In this document: positions 19,304-27,876 of the stretch, piece after piece | Position numbering within the stretch: position 1 is the stretch's first letter | Layout: the number at the start of each line of letters is the position of its first letter | Assembly: GCA_049969935.1 (NCBI GenBank) | Contig: JBMFNX010000001.1 | Location: 80,891 to 144,890, forward strand | Direction of reading: 5' to 3' | Source of the DNA: JACIWG01 sp049969935 | Lineage (GTDB): Archaea; Thermoproteota; Nitrososphaeria; JACIWG01 | Length of the DNA: 64,000 nucleotides | Notes under the pieces: model-generated | What the model was told of the DNA's origin: nothing | Database searches by the model: none | The model's input: only the letters and a program-made list of their open reading frames with translations | Made by a program: the position numbers and the translations under genes

Positions 19304-20495
19304 CCAAATCAAATAAGACAGGATCATTAGAAAAAACAGCTTTTACTGTAGTTAATGGAATTAAAAGTTTAGGCCTCTTACTACGGCCTTGACGACCTAG
19401 ACTAACAGTTTCTGCGGAAACAATTCCTAACATAGACAATTCATTTAATAAACCACTAACACGTCTAGTAGTTAACTCAGGAACACTCAATCTTTTACAT
19501 AACTGGACATAATTATTATAAACTGCTCCAGTCGACACATTGTCCTTTAAACTGGCCACACTTAAAACAACAAGCTTACTGTGCAGTGGCAAAGATTTAA
19601 GCGCATCTACAAGCCTATCTTGATCGATTTTTAATAATGCTTCACGAATTTGTTCTTCATCAACAACATTAAGATTCTTTCGTTCTGCTATTTCACCAGC
19701 AACCCGGACAAGGTCAACGGCCCTCCTGGCATCACCATGTTCTGCCGCAGCAAGTGCAGCCGCCAAATTTAATGCTGCTTCTGTAAATACATTAGGTTGA
19801 AAACCAAGTCTTATTCTATCAGCTAAAATCACTTTTAATTCTTCGGCAGTGTAAGGCGGAAATACAAGTTCTTCTTCACTTAAGCTACTTAAAACTCTTG
19901 GATCTAAATATTCTTTAAATGTTAAATCATTTGATATACCTATAAGGGAAATAAAGACACCTGATAGTTTTTCGTTTGCACGTGTAAGTTCATATAATAT
20001 ATCGTCACCATGACTTTTAACTAAAAAATCTATTTCATCTAAAATTATAAGGCCGGAAAAATGTTCACTGTTAAGAGTTTTAAAAATTCTATCAAAAATT
20101 TCACTTAAAGCAAGGCCTGTATGAGGAACTGGAATATTAAAATCACGAGCTATTTCATAAAGAACCCTATATTCAGTACCTGCCATTCGTGTATTTACAT
20201 AAGCAAAGCGAACATTAATTGATTTTGAAGAAGCTATTTGGCTTAATTTTGAAAAAACGTATTTTGCAACAGCTGTTTTACCTGTACCAGTTTTACCATA
20301 AAGAAATATATTAGATGGTCTTACACCATGCAGAACAGGAGAAATTGTTTCAGCTACAATTTTAATTTGTTCATCTCTAAAATATAATTTATCAGGAATA
20401 TAATCAGATCTTAAAACATTCCTATTTTTAAAGATACTAGTTTTATTTAGAGCTCTTTTAAATATTTCATCAAGGGAAAAATCATCTGTGTTCAT
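19275..20495 (-). CDS. orc1: Origin recognition protein Orc1/Cdc6
   Basis: This AAA+ initiator binds ORB boxes and loads MCM. It has Walker A YGKTGTGKTAV (about 65-75) and Walker B LIILDEIDFL. Sensor and lid regions with ARRAVDLVRVAG follow, and then a C-terminal winged helix (LSVPELTTRRVSGLLNELSMLGIV). The length of 406 is normal for the Orc1-1 group. It is transcribed away from the adjacent origin at 20496-21018, the classic arrangement. Confidence 0.96.
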   Translation of the reverse strand: MNTDDFSLDEIFKRALNKTSIFKNRNVLRSDYIPDKLYFRDEQIKIVAETISPVLHGVRPSNIFLYGKTGTGKTAVAKYVFSKLSQIASSKSINVRFAYVNTRMAGTEYRVLYEIARDFNIPVPHTGLALSEIFDRIFKTLNSEHFSGLIILDEIDFLVKSHGDDILYELTRANEKLSGVFISLIGISNDLTFKEYLDPRVLSSLSEEELVFPPYTAEELKVILADRIRLGFQPNVFTEAALNLAAALAAAEHGDARRAVDLVRVAGEIAERKNLNVVDEEQIREALLKIDQDRLVDALKSLPLHSKLVVLSVASLKDNVSTGAVYNNYVQLCKRLSVPELTTRRVSGLLNELSMLGIVSAETVSLGRQGRSKRPKLLIPLTTVKAVFSNDPVLFDLVKYVEDYAE

Positions 20496-20539
20496 ATACC
20501 AATATTTCTACTGGAATACTATATATTATTTTACTTAGG

Positions 20540-20562
20540 ACACCCCGTTTTTTCCATTAGAA
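20540..20562 (-). promoter_or_regulatory. ORB-like origin recognition box 1
   Basis: Minus strand reads TTTTCTAATGGAAAAAACGG then GGT. It has the imperfect dyad and the G-run of an ORB. It lies at the orc1 side of the AT-rich element, opposite in orientation to box 2. Confidence 0.75.
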
Positions 20563-20712
20563 AAAATAATATTATGGTAAATTATATTCTTCTCTTAAAA
20601 GAAGAAAATCCCGTTATTTATTTTTATTTTTTCTATATTTTATACTATATCAATTTTTTTAAACTTAATTGTAATTTTTCATTTACCTAATTATATGTGT
20701 TTCTTTAAAATA

Positions 20713-20740
20713 TTTTTCTAATGGAAAAAATGGGGTGGTG
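20713..20740 (+). promoter_or_regulatory. ORB-like origin recognition box 2
   Basis: Plus strand TTCTAATGGAAAAAATGGGG is nearly identical to box 1 and inverted relative to it. The two flank the AT-rich tract 20563-20712. Confidence 0.75.
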
Positions 20741-20782
20741 GTTGTTAATTTTAATTTTTATTTTAAAATTTATTAGGCGGTT

Positions 20783-20803
20783 ACCCCTTTATTTCCACTG
20801 GAC
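20783..20803 (-). promoter_or_regulatory. ORB-like origin recognition box 3
   Basis: Minus strand GTCCAGTGGAAATAAAGGGG is very close to the Pyrococcus-type ORB core TTCCAGTGGAAAC followed by a G-run. It is the best match of the four together with box 4. Confidence 0.85.
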
Positions 20804-20842
20804 TGTTTTTCAAAAAATTAACAGTTAATCAACTAGAAGAAG

Positions 20843-20863
20843 ACCCCTTTATTTCCACTGGAC
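20843..20863 (-). promoter_or_regulatory. ORB-like origin recognition box 4
   Basis: This is identical in core to box 3 (GTCCAGTGGAAATAAAGGGG) and in the same orientation. It lies 60 bp away, about six helical turns. Confidence 0.85.
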
Positions 20864-21018
20864 CATTTTTACGCATATTTTTAGACCATTTTTTCCTGTG
20901 TACTGTTAACTTTTTGTTAAATCTGTTAACTTTAATTGTTGTAAATTTTCTTTTACCAACTAGTTAACTTGTTAACAGTTTATCCATTTATCACTATTAT
21001 TATTTTATCCGATTACAA

Positions 21019-21420
21019 ATGTCCTCCGGAGGAAAAAGGAAAATAAAAATTGAATTTGAAGATTATGGTGGAAGGAAAATAAAAATTGAAATAAATGGTT
21101 TTTCGTCAGGTGAAGAAATAAAGAGACTATATGATTTTCTTTCTAATAATACAGATGTTACCCCTACAAGTTATGAAACAGAACATAAAGATACTAAATT
21201 CCAAAGATTTTATGATATACTACTCAAACATTTCTCTGTGGGTGTATTTACATCATCTGATGCGCTTCTTGTCGCTCAAGAAGAGTTGGGCACTGATCTG
21301 AGCCAAGCCCTTGTTTCCACATATCTTATGAGATTAGTTGATAGAGGTTTATTGACCAGGAAATGGAGTTCTTCTGGATGGATATATTCAATTATAAAAT
21401 CTCCTATGATTCAAAGATAA
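21019..21420 (+). CDS. Origin-adjacent winged-helix protein of unknown function
   Basis: I do not recognise the family. The first 35 residues are strongly charged with a repeated KIKIEFEDYGGRKIKIEI pattern, likely a beta hairpin. Residues 55-125 look like a winged helix (FQRFYDILLKHF, SSDALLVAQEELGTDLSQAL, YLMRLVDRGLLTRKW, GWIYSI). The gene begins at the edge of the origin, beside four GTTAAC sites that it could bind. A role at the origin or in regulating itself is inference. The 3' end overlaps the convergent neighbour by 17 nt. Confidence 0.7.
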   Translation: MSSGGKRKIKIEFEDYGGRKIKIEINGFSSGEEIKRLYDFLSNNTDVTPTSYETEHKDTKFQRFYDILLKHFSVGVFTSSDALLVAQEELGTDLSQALVSTYLMRLVDRGLLTRKWSSSGWIYSIIKSPMIQR

Positions 21421-21934
21421 TTTTTTTGCCTTGTTCACTTAACGAATACACGAAGAATTTTCCCTGGCTTTCTCTTTTTAATAAATTTTTTGTATATAAA
21501 TTTTTTAGTAATCTTGCTGTATGTTCTCTAGACTTATTTATGGTTACTTGAACTTCTTTTGAACTTTTTGGTCCAGTTGAAATGAATTTAAGAATATTTA
21601 GTTCTATATCGCTTAAATTCAAATTTGCGTTTACTTTTTTTTCTGTATCACTTTCTATTTTTTCTTGTATTGAACTTACTTTTGCTTCCTCTTTTTTTGT
21701 AGATGGTTTTTCTATCCTATTTTCTATTAAATCAACCTTTACCATAATTTCCGAAATTTTTTTGTTTTGTTCATCTATTCTATGCTTAAATTCGGTGAGT
21801 ATTGCTTTTAAAAGGGAATATTCTTCTTTTGATACGTTTTCACTTTTTCTGCTAGAATAGAAAATTAGATGATAAGATATTAAAATCATGAAAATTAGTG
21901 ATGCAACAATCACAAAATCTATGATATCCATCAT
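21404..21934 (-). CDS. Membrane-anchored coiled-coil winged-helix protein
   Basis: One N-terminal transmembrane helix (FVIVASLIFMILISYHLIFY, about 7-26) is followed by a coiled coil (KHRIDEQNKKISEIMVKVD) and a Lys/Glu-rich linker. The C-terminal winged helix has the MarR-like reading LNILKFISTGPKSSKEVQVT and a wing ending in LSEQGKKI. Such membrane-tethered DNA-binding proteins are frequent in archaea. Target and signal are unknown. Its position beside the origin may be chance. Confidence 0.75.
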   Translation of the reverse strand: MMDIIDFVIVASLIFMILISYHLIFYSSRKSENVSKEEYSLLKAILTEFKHRIDEQNKKISEIMVKVDLIENRIEKPSTKKEEAKVSSIQEKIESDTEKKVNANLNLSDIELNILKFISTGPKSSKEVQVTINKSREHTARLLKNLYTKNLLKRESQGKFFVYSLSEQGKKIIFES

Positions 21935-21969
21935 GCAACATTATATCACAGTGCTATGTTTAAATACTT

Positions 21970-22380
21970 TTATATGCTTATTAATTGATCAAAAATACTT
22001 TCTAAAGTTTTAACAACATCATTTACCTGTTCTTTTGTTAATGTTCTACCTTTAACATTATTTATGATATTTGTTACCTTTTCAAGTGCAATAAAACTAT
22101 CTTTCGCGATAATGTCTAAGTAGTAAGCCAGAATTAAAGTATAGAATGACTTTTTAATATTATTAACTCCTCTATCCTTTGTAATCGAATAAGCTGATTT
22201 TGAGATTTTTCCTTTATCAGTTTGAATAAGAATATCTTTCATTTTTCCTGTTAATTTTTTCCGTACAATAATGTAATCTAATTGTTTTTTTGTTATATTT
22301 CCATTATCAATTAATCGCTCCAACAGTTTGTCTTCTTTAATTATTTCTTTTAGCATCTGTTTTACGTTAACGTAAAACAT
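21970..22380 (-). CDS. Conserved-looking helical protein of unknown function
   Basis: The 136-residue protein is basic in its first half (QLDYIIVRKKLTGKMKDILI) and mostly helical after that. One mildly hydrophobic segment (KKSFYTLILAYYLDIIAKDSF) is not a clear membrane span. The N-terminal part might be a small HTH. I cannot assign a family. It lies 35 nt from the membrane-anchored HTH gene on the same strand, possibly in one transcript. The upstream 200 bp are nearly pure A+T. Confidence 0.6.
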   Translation of the reverse strand: MFYVNVKQMLKEIIKEDKLLERLIDNGNITKKQLDYIIVRKKLTGKMKDILIQTDKGKISKSAYSITKDRGVNNIKKSFYTLILAYYLDIIAKDSFIALEKVTNIINNVKGRTLTKEQVNDVVKTLESIFDQLISI

Positions 22381-22547
22381 TTAAAAGTTTTTCTTTTATT
22401 TTCTTCCTAATTAGTACTTCTCAAAATTTTTAAAAATTAATTTTTTTAATAAATATTTTTATTTTATTAATTTTATTAGTTATTTTTTACTTTTTATAAT
22501 TAAACTATTAATAAATGTTATTAATTTATTTCAAGGCATGGAATAAC

Positions 22548-22557
22548 TATATAAATA
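22548..22557 (+). promoter_or_regulatory. TATA box of the elf1 gene
   Basis: CTATATAAAT is a near-ideal archaeal box A. It lies 30 to 39 nt before ATG 22587, so the transcript should be leaderless or nearly so. Confidence 0.75.
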
Positions 22558-22586
22558 CGTCCAAAGTTTATGTTTTGTTGATGTAA

Positions 22587-22826
22587 ATGGGGCGTAGAAA
22601 AAGAAGAGTGATAAAGGTATTCAAGAGAAAGTTACCAAAGATTTTGGCCTGTCCTAGATGCGGTAATATTTCACTAATAGTTGAGAGAGTGACAGACGAC
22701 TTAGTTAATATAAAATGTGGAACATGCCATCTTTTATACTCTTATCCTGCCTCTAAAGAAAAAGAGTATATAGATACCTATAATGAATTCATTGATAAAA
22801 TTAATAGGGGGGAAATAAAAATTTAA
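22587..22826 (+). CDS. elf1: Transcription elongation factor Elf1
   Basis: This archaeal homologue of eukaryotic Elf1/ELOF1 has 79 residues with a basic N-terminus (MGRRKRRVIKVFKRKLPK), which contacts DNA. One zinc ribbon follows (CPRCG ... CGTC). A short acidic C-terminal helix (KEYIDTYNEFIDKINRGEI) completes it. It should bind RNA polymerase and help it pass obstacles. The family is known from TACK archaea, which helps place the organism. DP2 starts 23 nt downstream, so the two are probably co-transcribed. Confidence 0.88.
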   Translation: MGRRKRRVIKVFKRKLPKILACPRCGNISLIVERVTDDLVNIKCGTCHLLYSYPASKEKEYIDTYNEFIDKINRGEIKI

Positions 22827-22849
22827 TAAAAATGATGAGATGATCACTG

Positions 22850-25800
22850 TTGCAAAGTGCTGTTGCATCACACATGCAACAATATTTTTCCCTACTTAAA
22901 GAACGCGTATCCTTAAATTCAAAATATGAAAAATACTATTCCTATATTACAGATTATATTTCTAGAGCAGTAGAAATTGCAAGTATAGCTAGAAGTAAAG
23001 GTTTAGATCCCTCTCCTTACATTGAAACAAAAATTGTTTTTGATCTGGCGTCTAGGGTTGAAGAATTGATAGGTCTTAAAGGTATTTCAAAAAGATTAAG
23101 GACTTTATTAAAATATAGTAAAAAGGAGGCAGCAGCTTTAACTTTAGCAGTTGATGTTGCATCAGGTTTATTTGGTTCTTTATCACGTGAAGAAGCATTA
23201 GATAAAGGAATTAGAGCAGGATTAGCCGTTGTCACAGATGGTGTCACAGTTGCACCGTTGCAAGGTATATCAAAAATTGCAATAAAGAAAAATAAAGATG
23301 GTTCACAATATGCTAGCATATACTTTGCAGGGCCTATACGCTCTGCTGGCGGTACAGATGCTGCTTTTACATTAGTTATAGCTAACGAAGTTAGGAAGGT
23401 TCTTGGTCTTGATCGTTATCATGTAAATGACTTTGATGATGAAATAGGCCGATTTATTGAAGAATTAAGAATTTATGAGCGTGAAGTTGGAAATTTTCAG
23501 TTTAAAGTAACAGATGAAGATATAAAAACGGCATTAATGTATATTCCTGTGGAAATTAATGGAGTTGAAACAAACCCTGTCGAAGTTATAATACATAGGA
23601 ATATGAAAAGAATTGAGACAAATCGTGTTAGAGGTGGCGCCTTACGAGTCTTGAATGATGGTCTTATAGGTCGTGCACGAAAACTAGAAAAGTTAGTTAA
23701 AGAACTTTCTTTAACAGATTGGAATTGGCTTTCTCATTTAAAAGGTGGGTTACAGGAAGCTGCTACGCTTTCTCATTTTGGCGATGTAATAGCTGGACGC
23801 CCTATACTTTCTTATCCTGGGTCAGAAGGTGGGTTTAGATTAAGATATGGTCGATGTTTTAATACAGGATTAGCAACAGTTGGGATAAATCCTCTAACTT
23901 CTGTAGTATTAGATTATGCACTTGTTACAGGAACACAAATAAAAATAGATAAACCTGGTAAAAGTGCTACAGTTGCTTTTGTGGATTCAATAGAGGGCCC
24001 AATTGTTAAATTAAAAAATGGGTCTGTTGTGAAGGTTGAAGATTTAAAAACAGCAGAGATGATAAAAAATGAGATCGAGACTATTCTTTTTCTTGGCGAC
24101 ATTCTCATATCTTTTGGAGATTATGTAGAAAATAATGCAGTTCTTGATAAGACTGCCTATGTTGAGGAGCTATGGTTGCATGATTTTATTGATGCATGCA
24201 ATAAATCATTTGGTAACATCACTGTTGCATCACAATCATTAGATATTCCTTTAGAAAATATTCTTAAATGGATGAGTAATCCAAATAAGTATTATCCTGA
24301 TTTTGATATAGCGTATAAGCTATCAAAAACTTTGAATATTCCACTACATCCACATTACTTATATTTTTGGGACTTACTACAAATTAATGAAGTTATTCTT
24401 CTTAGAAATGCTTTAATGAATGGAATAAGAAAAGATGATAGATTAATTATACCATATGATAATAACGTTAAGCAAATTTTAGAAAAATTATGTGTTCCTC
24501 ATGATGTTGAAAATAATTCTATAATTTTTGAGCCCCATGTTTCTAAGATTCTCGGAATTTGTTTAGGATTATACAGAGAAGCGGTCTTTCTTTCAAAATA
24601 TGAAAGTGTACTAGATTTAATATCTTTCCTAAGTGGTATTCCAATTAAAAATAAGTCATCTGCATTTATAGGTGTACGAGTTGGAAGGCCTGAAAAGGCT
24701 GAGGAGAGGAGGATGAAACCTCCTGTGCATCTTCTTTTTCCTGTAGGTTCATTTGGTGGTTCTTCACGTGATTTAATAAAGGCCTCTGAAAAAGTTATAT
24801 GTGTTCCTATTATAAATAGATATTGTCCAAAATGTTCGACTAATTCATTTTCTTCATTATGTAAAAATTGTAATTCTCCAACTGTCATTGTATATACTTG
24901 CCCTTCTTGTGGTAATATGTCTGATGTGGATAAGATATGTCCCCGATGCAAAATACAGATGCAACCCTATTCACAGAAGGTTATCGATTTAAAGAAGGAA
25001 TTATCATTTGCATCTAGTAAAGTGGATTATAAGCCTGTATCACCATTAAAGGGTGTTAAAGGCTTAATGAATGAGTTAAAACAACCTGAACCAATTGAAA
25101 AAGGTCTCCTGAGACAAAAGTATAATTTGCAAATTTATCGTGATGGAACTATAAGATTTGATGCTACTAATATGCCTCTCACGGCATTTTTGCCGAATAT
25201 TTTAATTACAAATTTTAACAAATTAGTTGAATTAGGTTATGAATTAGATGCAATTTCATCTGGAAAACCGGTCCCAATATATGTTCAAGATGTGATTTTA
25301 CCCAAAAATGCGGCTAAACATTTATTGAATGTCTCAAAATTCATAGACGAGTTATTAGAAAAATTTTATAACATTCCCTCATTCTATAATGCAAAAGATG
25401 AAAAAGATCTAATAGGCCATTTAATAGTGGGTATTGCCCCCCATACCTCAGTAGCAGTAATAGGAAGAATTATAGGATTTTCAAATTCCCAAGTTTGCTT
25501 AGCTCACCCCTTCTGGCATTCAGCAAAAAGAAGAGATTGTGACGGTGATGCAGACTCTATAACTTTACTACTTGATATATTATTAAATTTCTCATTACAA
25601 TATGTACCTTCACAGATTGGTGGCCTAATGGATACTCCTCTACTCTTGCAACCATATATTATACCTTCTGAGGTTGAAGATCAATCCCTTTCTATAGATA
25701 GTTGCGAACGTTATCCAAAAGATTTTTACGAAAAAACCTATAAATCCGTATCCGCTCGTGATGTCTTAACCATACCATTAATAAAAAATTTACTCTCCAA

Positions 25801-26290
25801 AAAGGAAGAATTTCCAGATCTAAAACATAACTATGATACTACAGTTTTATTTTTAAACAAAGAAAGAAATTCACTTGCAACTGCTCCATCATTTTTAGAA
25901 AAAATTGAAAAACAGTTCAAATATGAATTAATGATAAAAGCAGTTAGCTTTAATGAGGCTATAGTCGCAATTTTGACCACACACCTTTTACCAGATATAC
26001 TCGGTAACTTGAAGGCTTTTGGTTCCCAGAAGGTTAGGTGCAAAAAATGTGGAGAAAAATATCGTCGTATTCCTCTAAAAGGAGTTTGCGTAAAATGTGG
26101 GGGAGAACTACAACTTTCTGTTACTAAAAAGAGTGTTGGTAAATTTTTAGAATTAGCTGAACGTCTTGCGTCAAATGAAGGTGTTCCTTCTTATGTAAGG
26201 ATGCGTGTAGAGTTGGCTAAAGAGGATTTTGAGAGTCTATTTGGTAAAGAGCAAAAACAAACTACTTTATCTGATTTTATTTTATCCTAA
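22850..26290 (+). CDS. polC: DNA polymerase D large catalytic subunit (DP2)
   Basis: DP2 is the polymerising subunit of PolD, built on a double-psi barrel core like RNA polymerase. The catalytic acidic motif RDCDGDADS is near residues 895-902. Zinc-binding groups are CPKCST ... CKNC, CPSCG ... CPRC and, near the end, CKKCGEKY ... CVKCGG. The C-terminal KQTTLSDFIL (from Q1137) is a PIP-like box for PCNA. The full 1146 residues are present without the intein that often interrupts this gene. The start is TTG. The end overlaps convergent glyA by 14 nt. Confidence 0.97.
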   Translation: MQSAVASHMQQYFSLLKERVSLNSKYEKYYSYITDYISRAVEIASIARSKGLDPSPYIETKIVFDLASRVEELIGLKGISKRLRTLLKYSKKEAAALTLAVDVASGLFGSLSREEALDKGIRAGLAVVTDGVTVAPLQGISKIAIKKNKDGSQYASIYFAGPIRSAGGTDAAFTLVIANEVRKVLGLDRYHVNDFDDEIGRFIEELRIYEREVGNFQFKVTDEDIKTALMYIPVEINGVETNPVEVIIHRNMKRIETNRVRGGALRVLNDGLIGRARKLEKLVKELSLTDWNWLSHLKGGLQEAATLSHFGDVIAGRPILSYPGSEGGFRLRYGRCFNTGLATVGINPLTSVVLDYALVTGTQIKIDKPGKSATVAFVDSIEGPIVKLKNGSVVKVEDLKTAEMIKNEIETILFLGDILISFGDYVENNAVLDKTAYVEELWLHDFIDACNKSFGNITVASQSLDIPLENILKWMSNPNKYYPDFDIAYKLSKTLNIPLHPHYLYFWDLLQINEVILLRNALMNGIRKDDRLIIPYDNNVKQILEKLCVPHDVENNSIIFEPHVSKILGICLGLYREAVFLSKYESVLDLISFLSGIPIKNKSSAFIGVRVGRPEKAEERRMKPPVHLLFPVGSFGGSSRDLIKASEKVICVPIINRYCPKCSTNSFSSLCKNCNSPTVIVYTCPSCGNMSDVDKICPRCKIQMQPYSQKVIDLKKELSFASSKVDYKPVSPLKGVKGLMNELKQPEPIEKGLLRQKYNLQIYRDGTIRFDATNMPLTAFLPNILITNFNKLVELGYELDAISSGKPVPIYVQDVILPKNAAKHLLNVSKFIDELLEKFYNIPSFYNAKDEKDLIGHLIVGIAPHTSVAVIGRIIGFSNSQVCLAHPFWHSAKRRDCDGDADSITLLLDILLNFSLQYVPSQIGGLMDTPLLLQPYIIPSEVEDQSLSIDSCERYPKDFYEKTYKSVSARDVLTIPLIKNLLSKKEEFPDLKHNYDTTVLFLNKERNSLATAPSFLEKIEKQFKYELMIKAVSFNEAIVAILTTHLLPDILGNLKAFGSQKVRCKKCGEKYRRIPLKGVCVKCGGELQLSVTKKSVGKFLELAERLASNEGVPSYVRMRVELAKEDFESLFGKEQKQTTLSDFILS

Positions 26291-27593
26291 TATATTCATG
26301 TGCTCCTCTTGTACTTTCGAAACAGAAGTGAATTTTTTGATACTCTTTCCTAAACTCTATTACTTTTCTTTTAACTTCTTCTATGTCCTTGTTTTCTACT
26401 ATTATATCTGCTATAAATCCAGCTATTTCTTTCATTTCATTTCCTTTCATTCCTAATCTTGTTACTTCTGAAACACCAAATCTTAGGCCACCAGGGTTTT
26501 CAAAGTGTCTTCCTTCCTTGATATCCCAAGGAAGTAGGTTTCTATTACATATTATGTTTGCTTTTTCTAATTTCTTCTCTAGATCGCCTCCAAGGCCATA
26601 TTTAGTAACATCAACAAGTACAATATGTGATTTTGTAAACCCATTTTTTTCTCCTAGAACTTTTAAACCTTTTTCAGCTAAAGCTTCTGCAAAAGCTTTC
26701 GAATTTTTGACAATTTGTAGTGCATATTCTTTTCCAAACTCCATCATTTCAATTAGCGCTATCGCTTTTGCTGCAACAGAATGAAGATGATGATTACTAA
26801 CATTTCCAGGGAAAACTGCTTTCTTGATTTTTTCAGAAAATCTTTCATAAGAAAGAATCATTCCTCCTTGGGGGCCAAATAGTGTCTTGTGTGTACTACA
26901 TGTTATAGCGTCAGCTCCTTCCCTTAAGGGATCTTGGAATTGATTACCTGCAATTAATCCTATCACATGTGCTGCGTCATAGCATACGAATGTTCCTTTT
27001 TCCCTAAAAAATGTTGCAAGTTCCTTCAATGGTTGTGGAAATAAAAGTACAGAGCCTCCAAACATTGCTAACTTAATCTTTATTCCATTTTTCTCTAACT
27101 CTTCTATTTTCTTTTTTGTTAAATCTACGTCAATATTCATTTCATTGTAGTCAAATGGAAAATATTCTATTTTTAATCCGTGAACTGCTCCTGCTGTCCC
27201 TCCTAGTTCCATTTTACCTGTACTTATATGCCCTCCACAAGGGATCGAAAGACACATCATATATTCACCTGGCAAAGTAAACGCAGTATATATCGCTAAA
27301 TTTGCGCAAACACCTGAAATAGGTCTTACATCAACAAATTCGCAATTAAACAATTTTTTCGCAACATCTATAGCTAAGAGCTCAATTTGATCAATATATC
27401 TGCATCCTGCATAAACTCGTTCTCCAGGCCAACCCTCTGCATATCTATTTCCAAGGTCACTTGCTAGTGCCTCCCTTACCGCTGGACTGGGAACGTTTTC
27501 ACTTGCTATTAATGGTAAGCTTTCTGAAAACCAATTATGATGTTCATAAAGCAATCTAAATACTTCATCATATAATTTTCTATTCGTGTTCAT
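26277..27593 (-). CDS. glyA: Serine hydroxymethyltransferase
   Basis: This PLP enzyme interconverts serine and glycine while charging a pterin cofactor. It has LPLIASENVPSPAVREAL near the start and the NRYAEGWPGERVYAGC block. The cofactor-lysine segment is ITCSTHKTLFGPQGGMIL. At 438 residues it is of archaeal type, which uses tetrahydromethanopterin or folate. The upstream sequence has an AT-rich TATA-like stretch facing Sec61-beta, so the two genes share a divergent promoter region. Confidence 0.96.
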   Translation of the reverse strand: MNTNRKLYDEVFRLLYEHHNWFSESLPLIASENVPSPAVREALASDLGNRYAEGWPGERVYAGCRYIDQIELLAIDVAKKLFNCEFVDVRPISGVCANLAIYTAFTLPGEYMMCLSIPCGGHISTGKMELGGTAGAVHGLKIEYFPFDYNEMNIDVDLTKKKIEELEKNGIKIKLAMFGGSVLLFPQPLKELATFFREKGTFVCYDAAHVIGLIAGNQFQDPLREGADAITCSTHKTLFGPQGGMILSYERFSEKIKKAVFPGNVSNHHLHSVAAKAIALIEMMEFGKEYALQIVKNSKAFAEALAEKGLKVLGEKNGFTKSHIVLVDVTKYGLGGDLEKKLEKANIICNRNLLPWDIKEGRHFENPGGLRFGVSEVTRLGMKGNEMKEIAGFIADIIVENKDIEEVKRKVIEFRKEYQKIHFCFESTRGAHEYIRIK

Positions 27594-27674
27594 ACAACTC
27601 TGTAATGGAAATATTATAATTAAAACTTTATCCTCCGTAAAAATTTTTAAATCAGAAAAATGAATCTCCTAAGT

Positions 27675-27848
27675 ATGAGTTCTAAGAAAAAAAAATCCTC
27701 TGCACCTATGCCCGCCTCAAGTGCGGGTCTACTAAGATTCTTTGAGGATGAGACACCTGGAATAAAGATTAAGCCCGCATATGTAATTGCATTAGCTATA
27801 TCCCTCGTTATCTTCTCAATAATGCTCTTAATACTCGTTCCCCCATAA
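27675..27848 (+). CDS. secG: Preprotein translocase subunit Sec61-beta
   Basis: This small tail-anchored subunit of the SecYE-beta channel has the family PASSAGLLRFFEDETPGIKI segment. It ends in one transmembrane helix (VIALAISLVIFSIMLLILV). I start at ATG 27675 (MSSKKKK) because archaeal homologues begin with such a lysine-rich stretch. A TATA-like ATTTTTAAAT also lies about 25 nt before it. The upstream in-frame ATG at 27660 would add only five residues. Confidence 0.9.
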   Translation: MSSKKKKSSAPMPASSAGLLRFFEDETPGIKIKPAYVIALAISLVIFSIMLLILVPP

Positions 27849-27876
27849 TATTTTAGAGCTCTATCTGGTGTAATTA

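Larger units (their letters stand above)
20496..21018. other. Chromosomal replication origin (oriC)
   Basis: This 523-bp intergenic region next to orc1 contains four copies of a box resembling the archaeal origin recognition box, with a TTCCACTGGA-type centre and a run of four C or G on one side. A box at 20540 (minus) and one at 20713 (plus) face each other across about 150 bp of nearly pure A+T, the expected unwinding element. Two further boxes at 20783 and 20843 (minus) are 60 bp apart. The part nearest 21018 holds four GTTAAC sites. Confidence 0.9.

Noticed and set aside
20563..20712. AT-rich tract considered as a separate promoter or ncRNA.
   Set aside because: It is best explained as the unwinding element between two inverted origin boxes.
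22381..22586. 206-bp gap of over 85% A+T.
   Set aside because: Apart from the elf1 TATA box I see no gene, repeat array or RNA.
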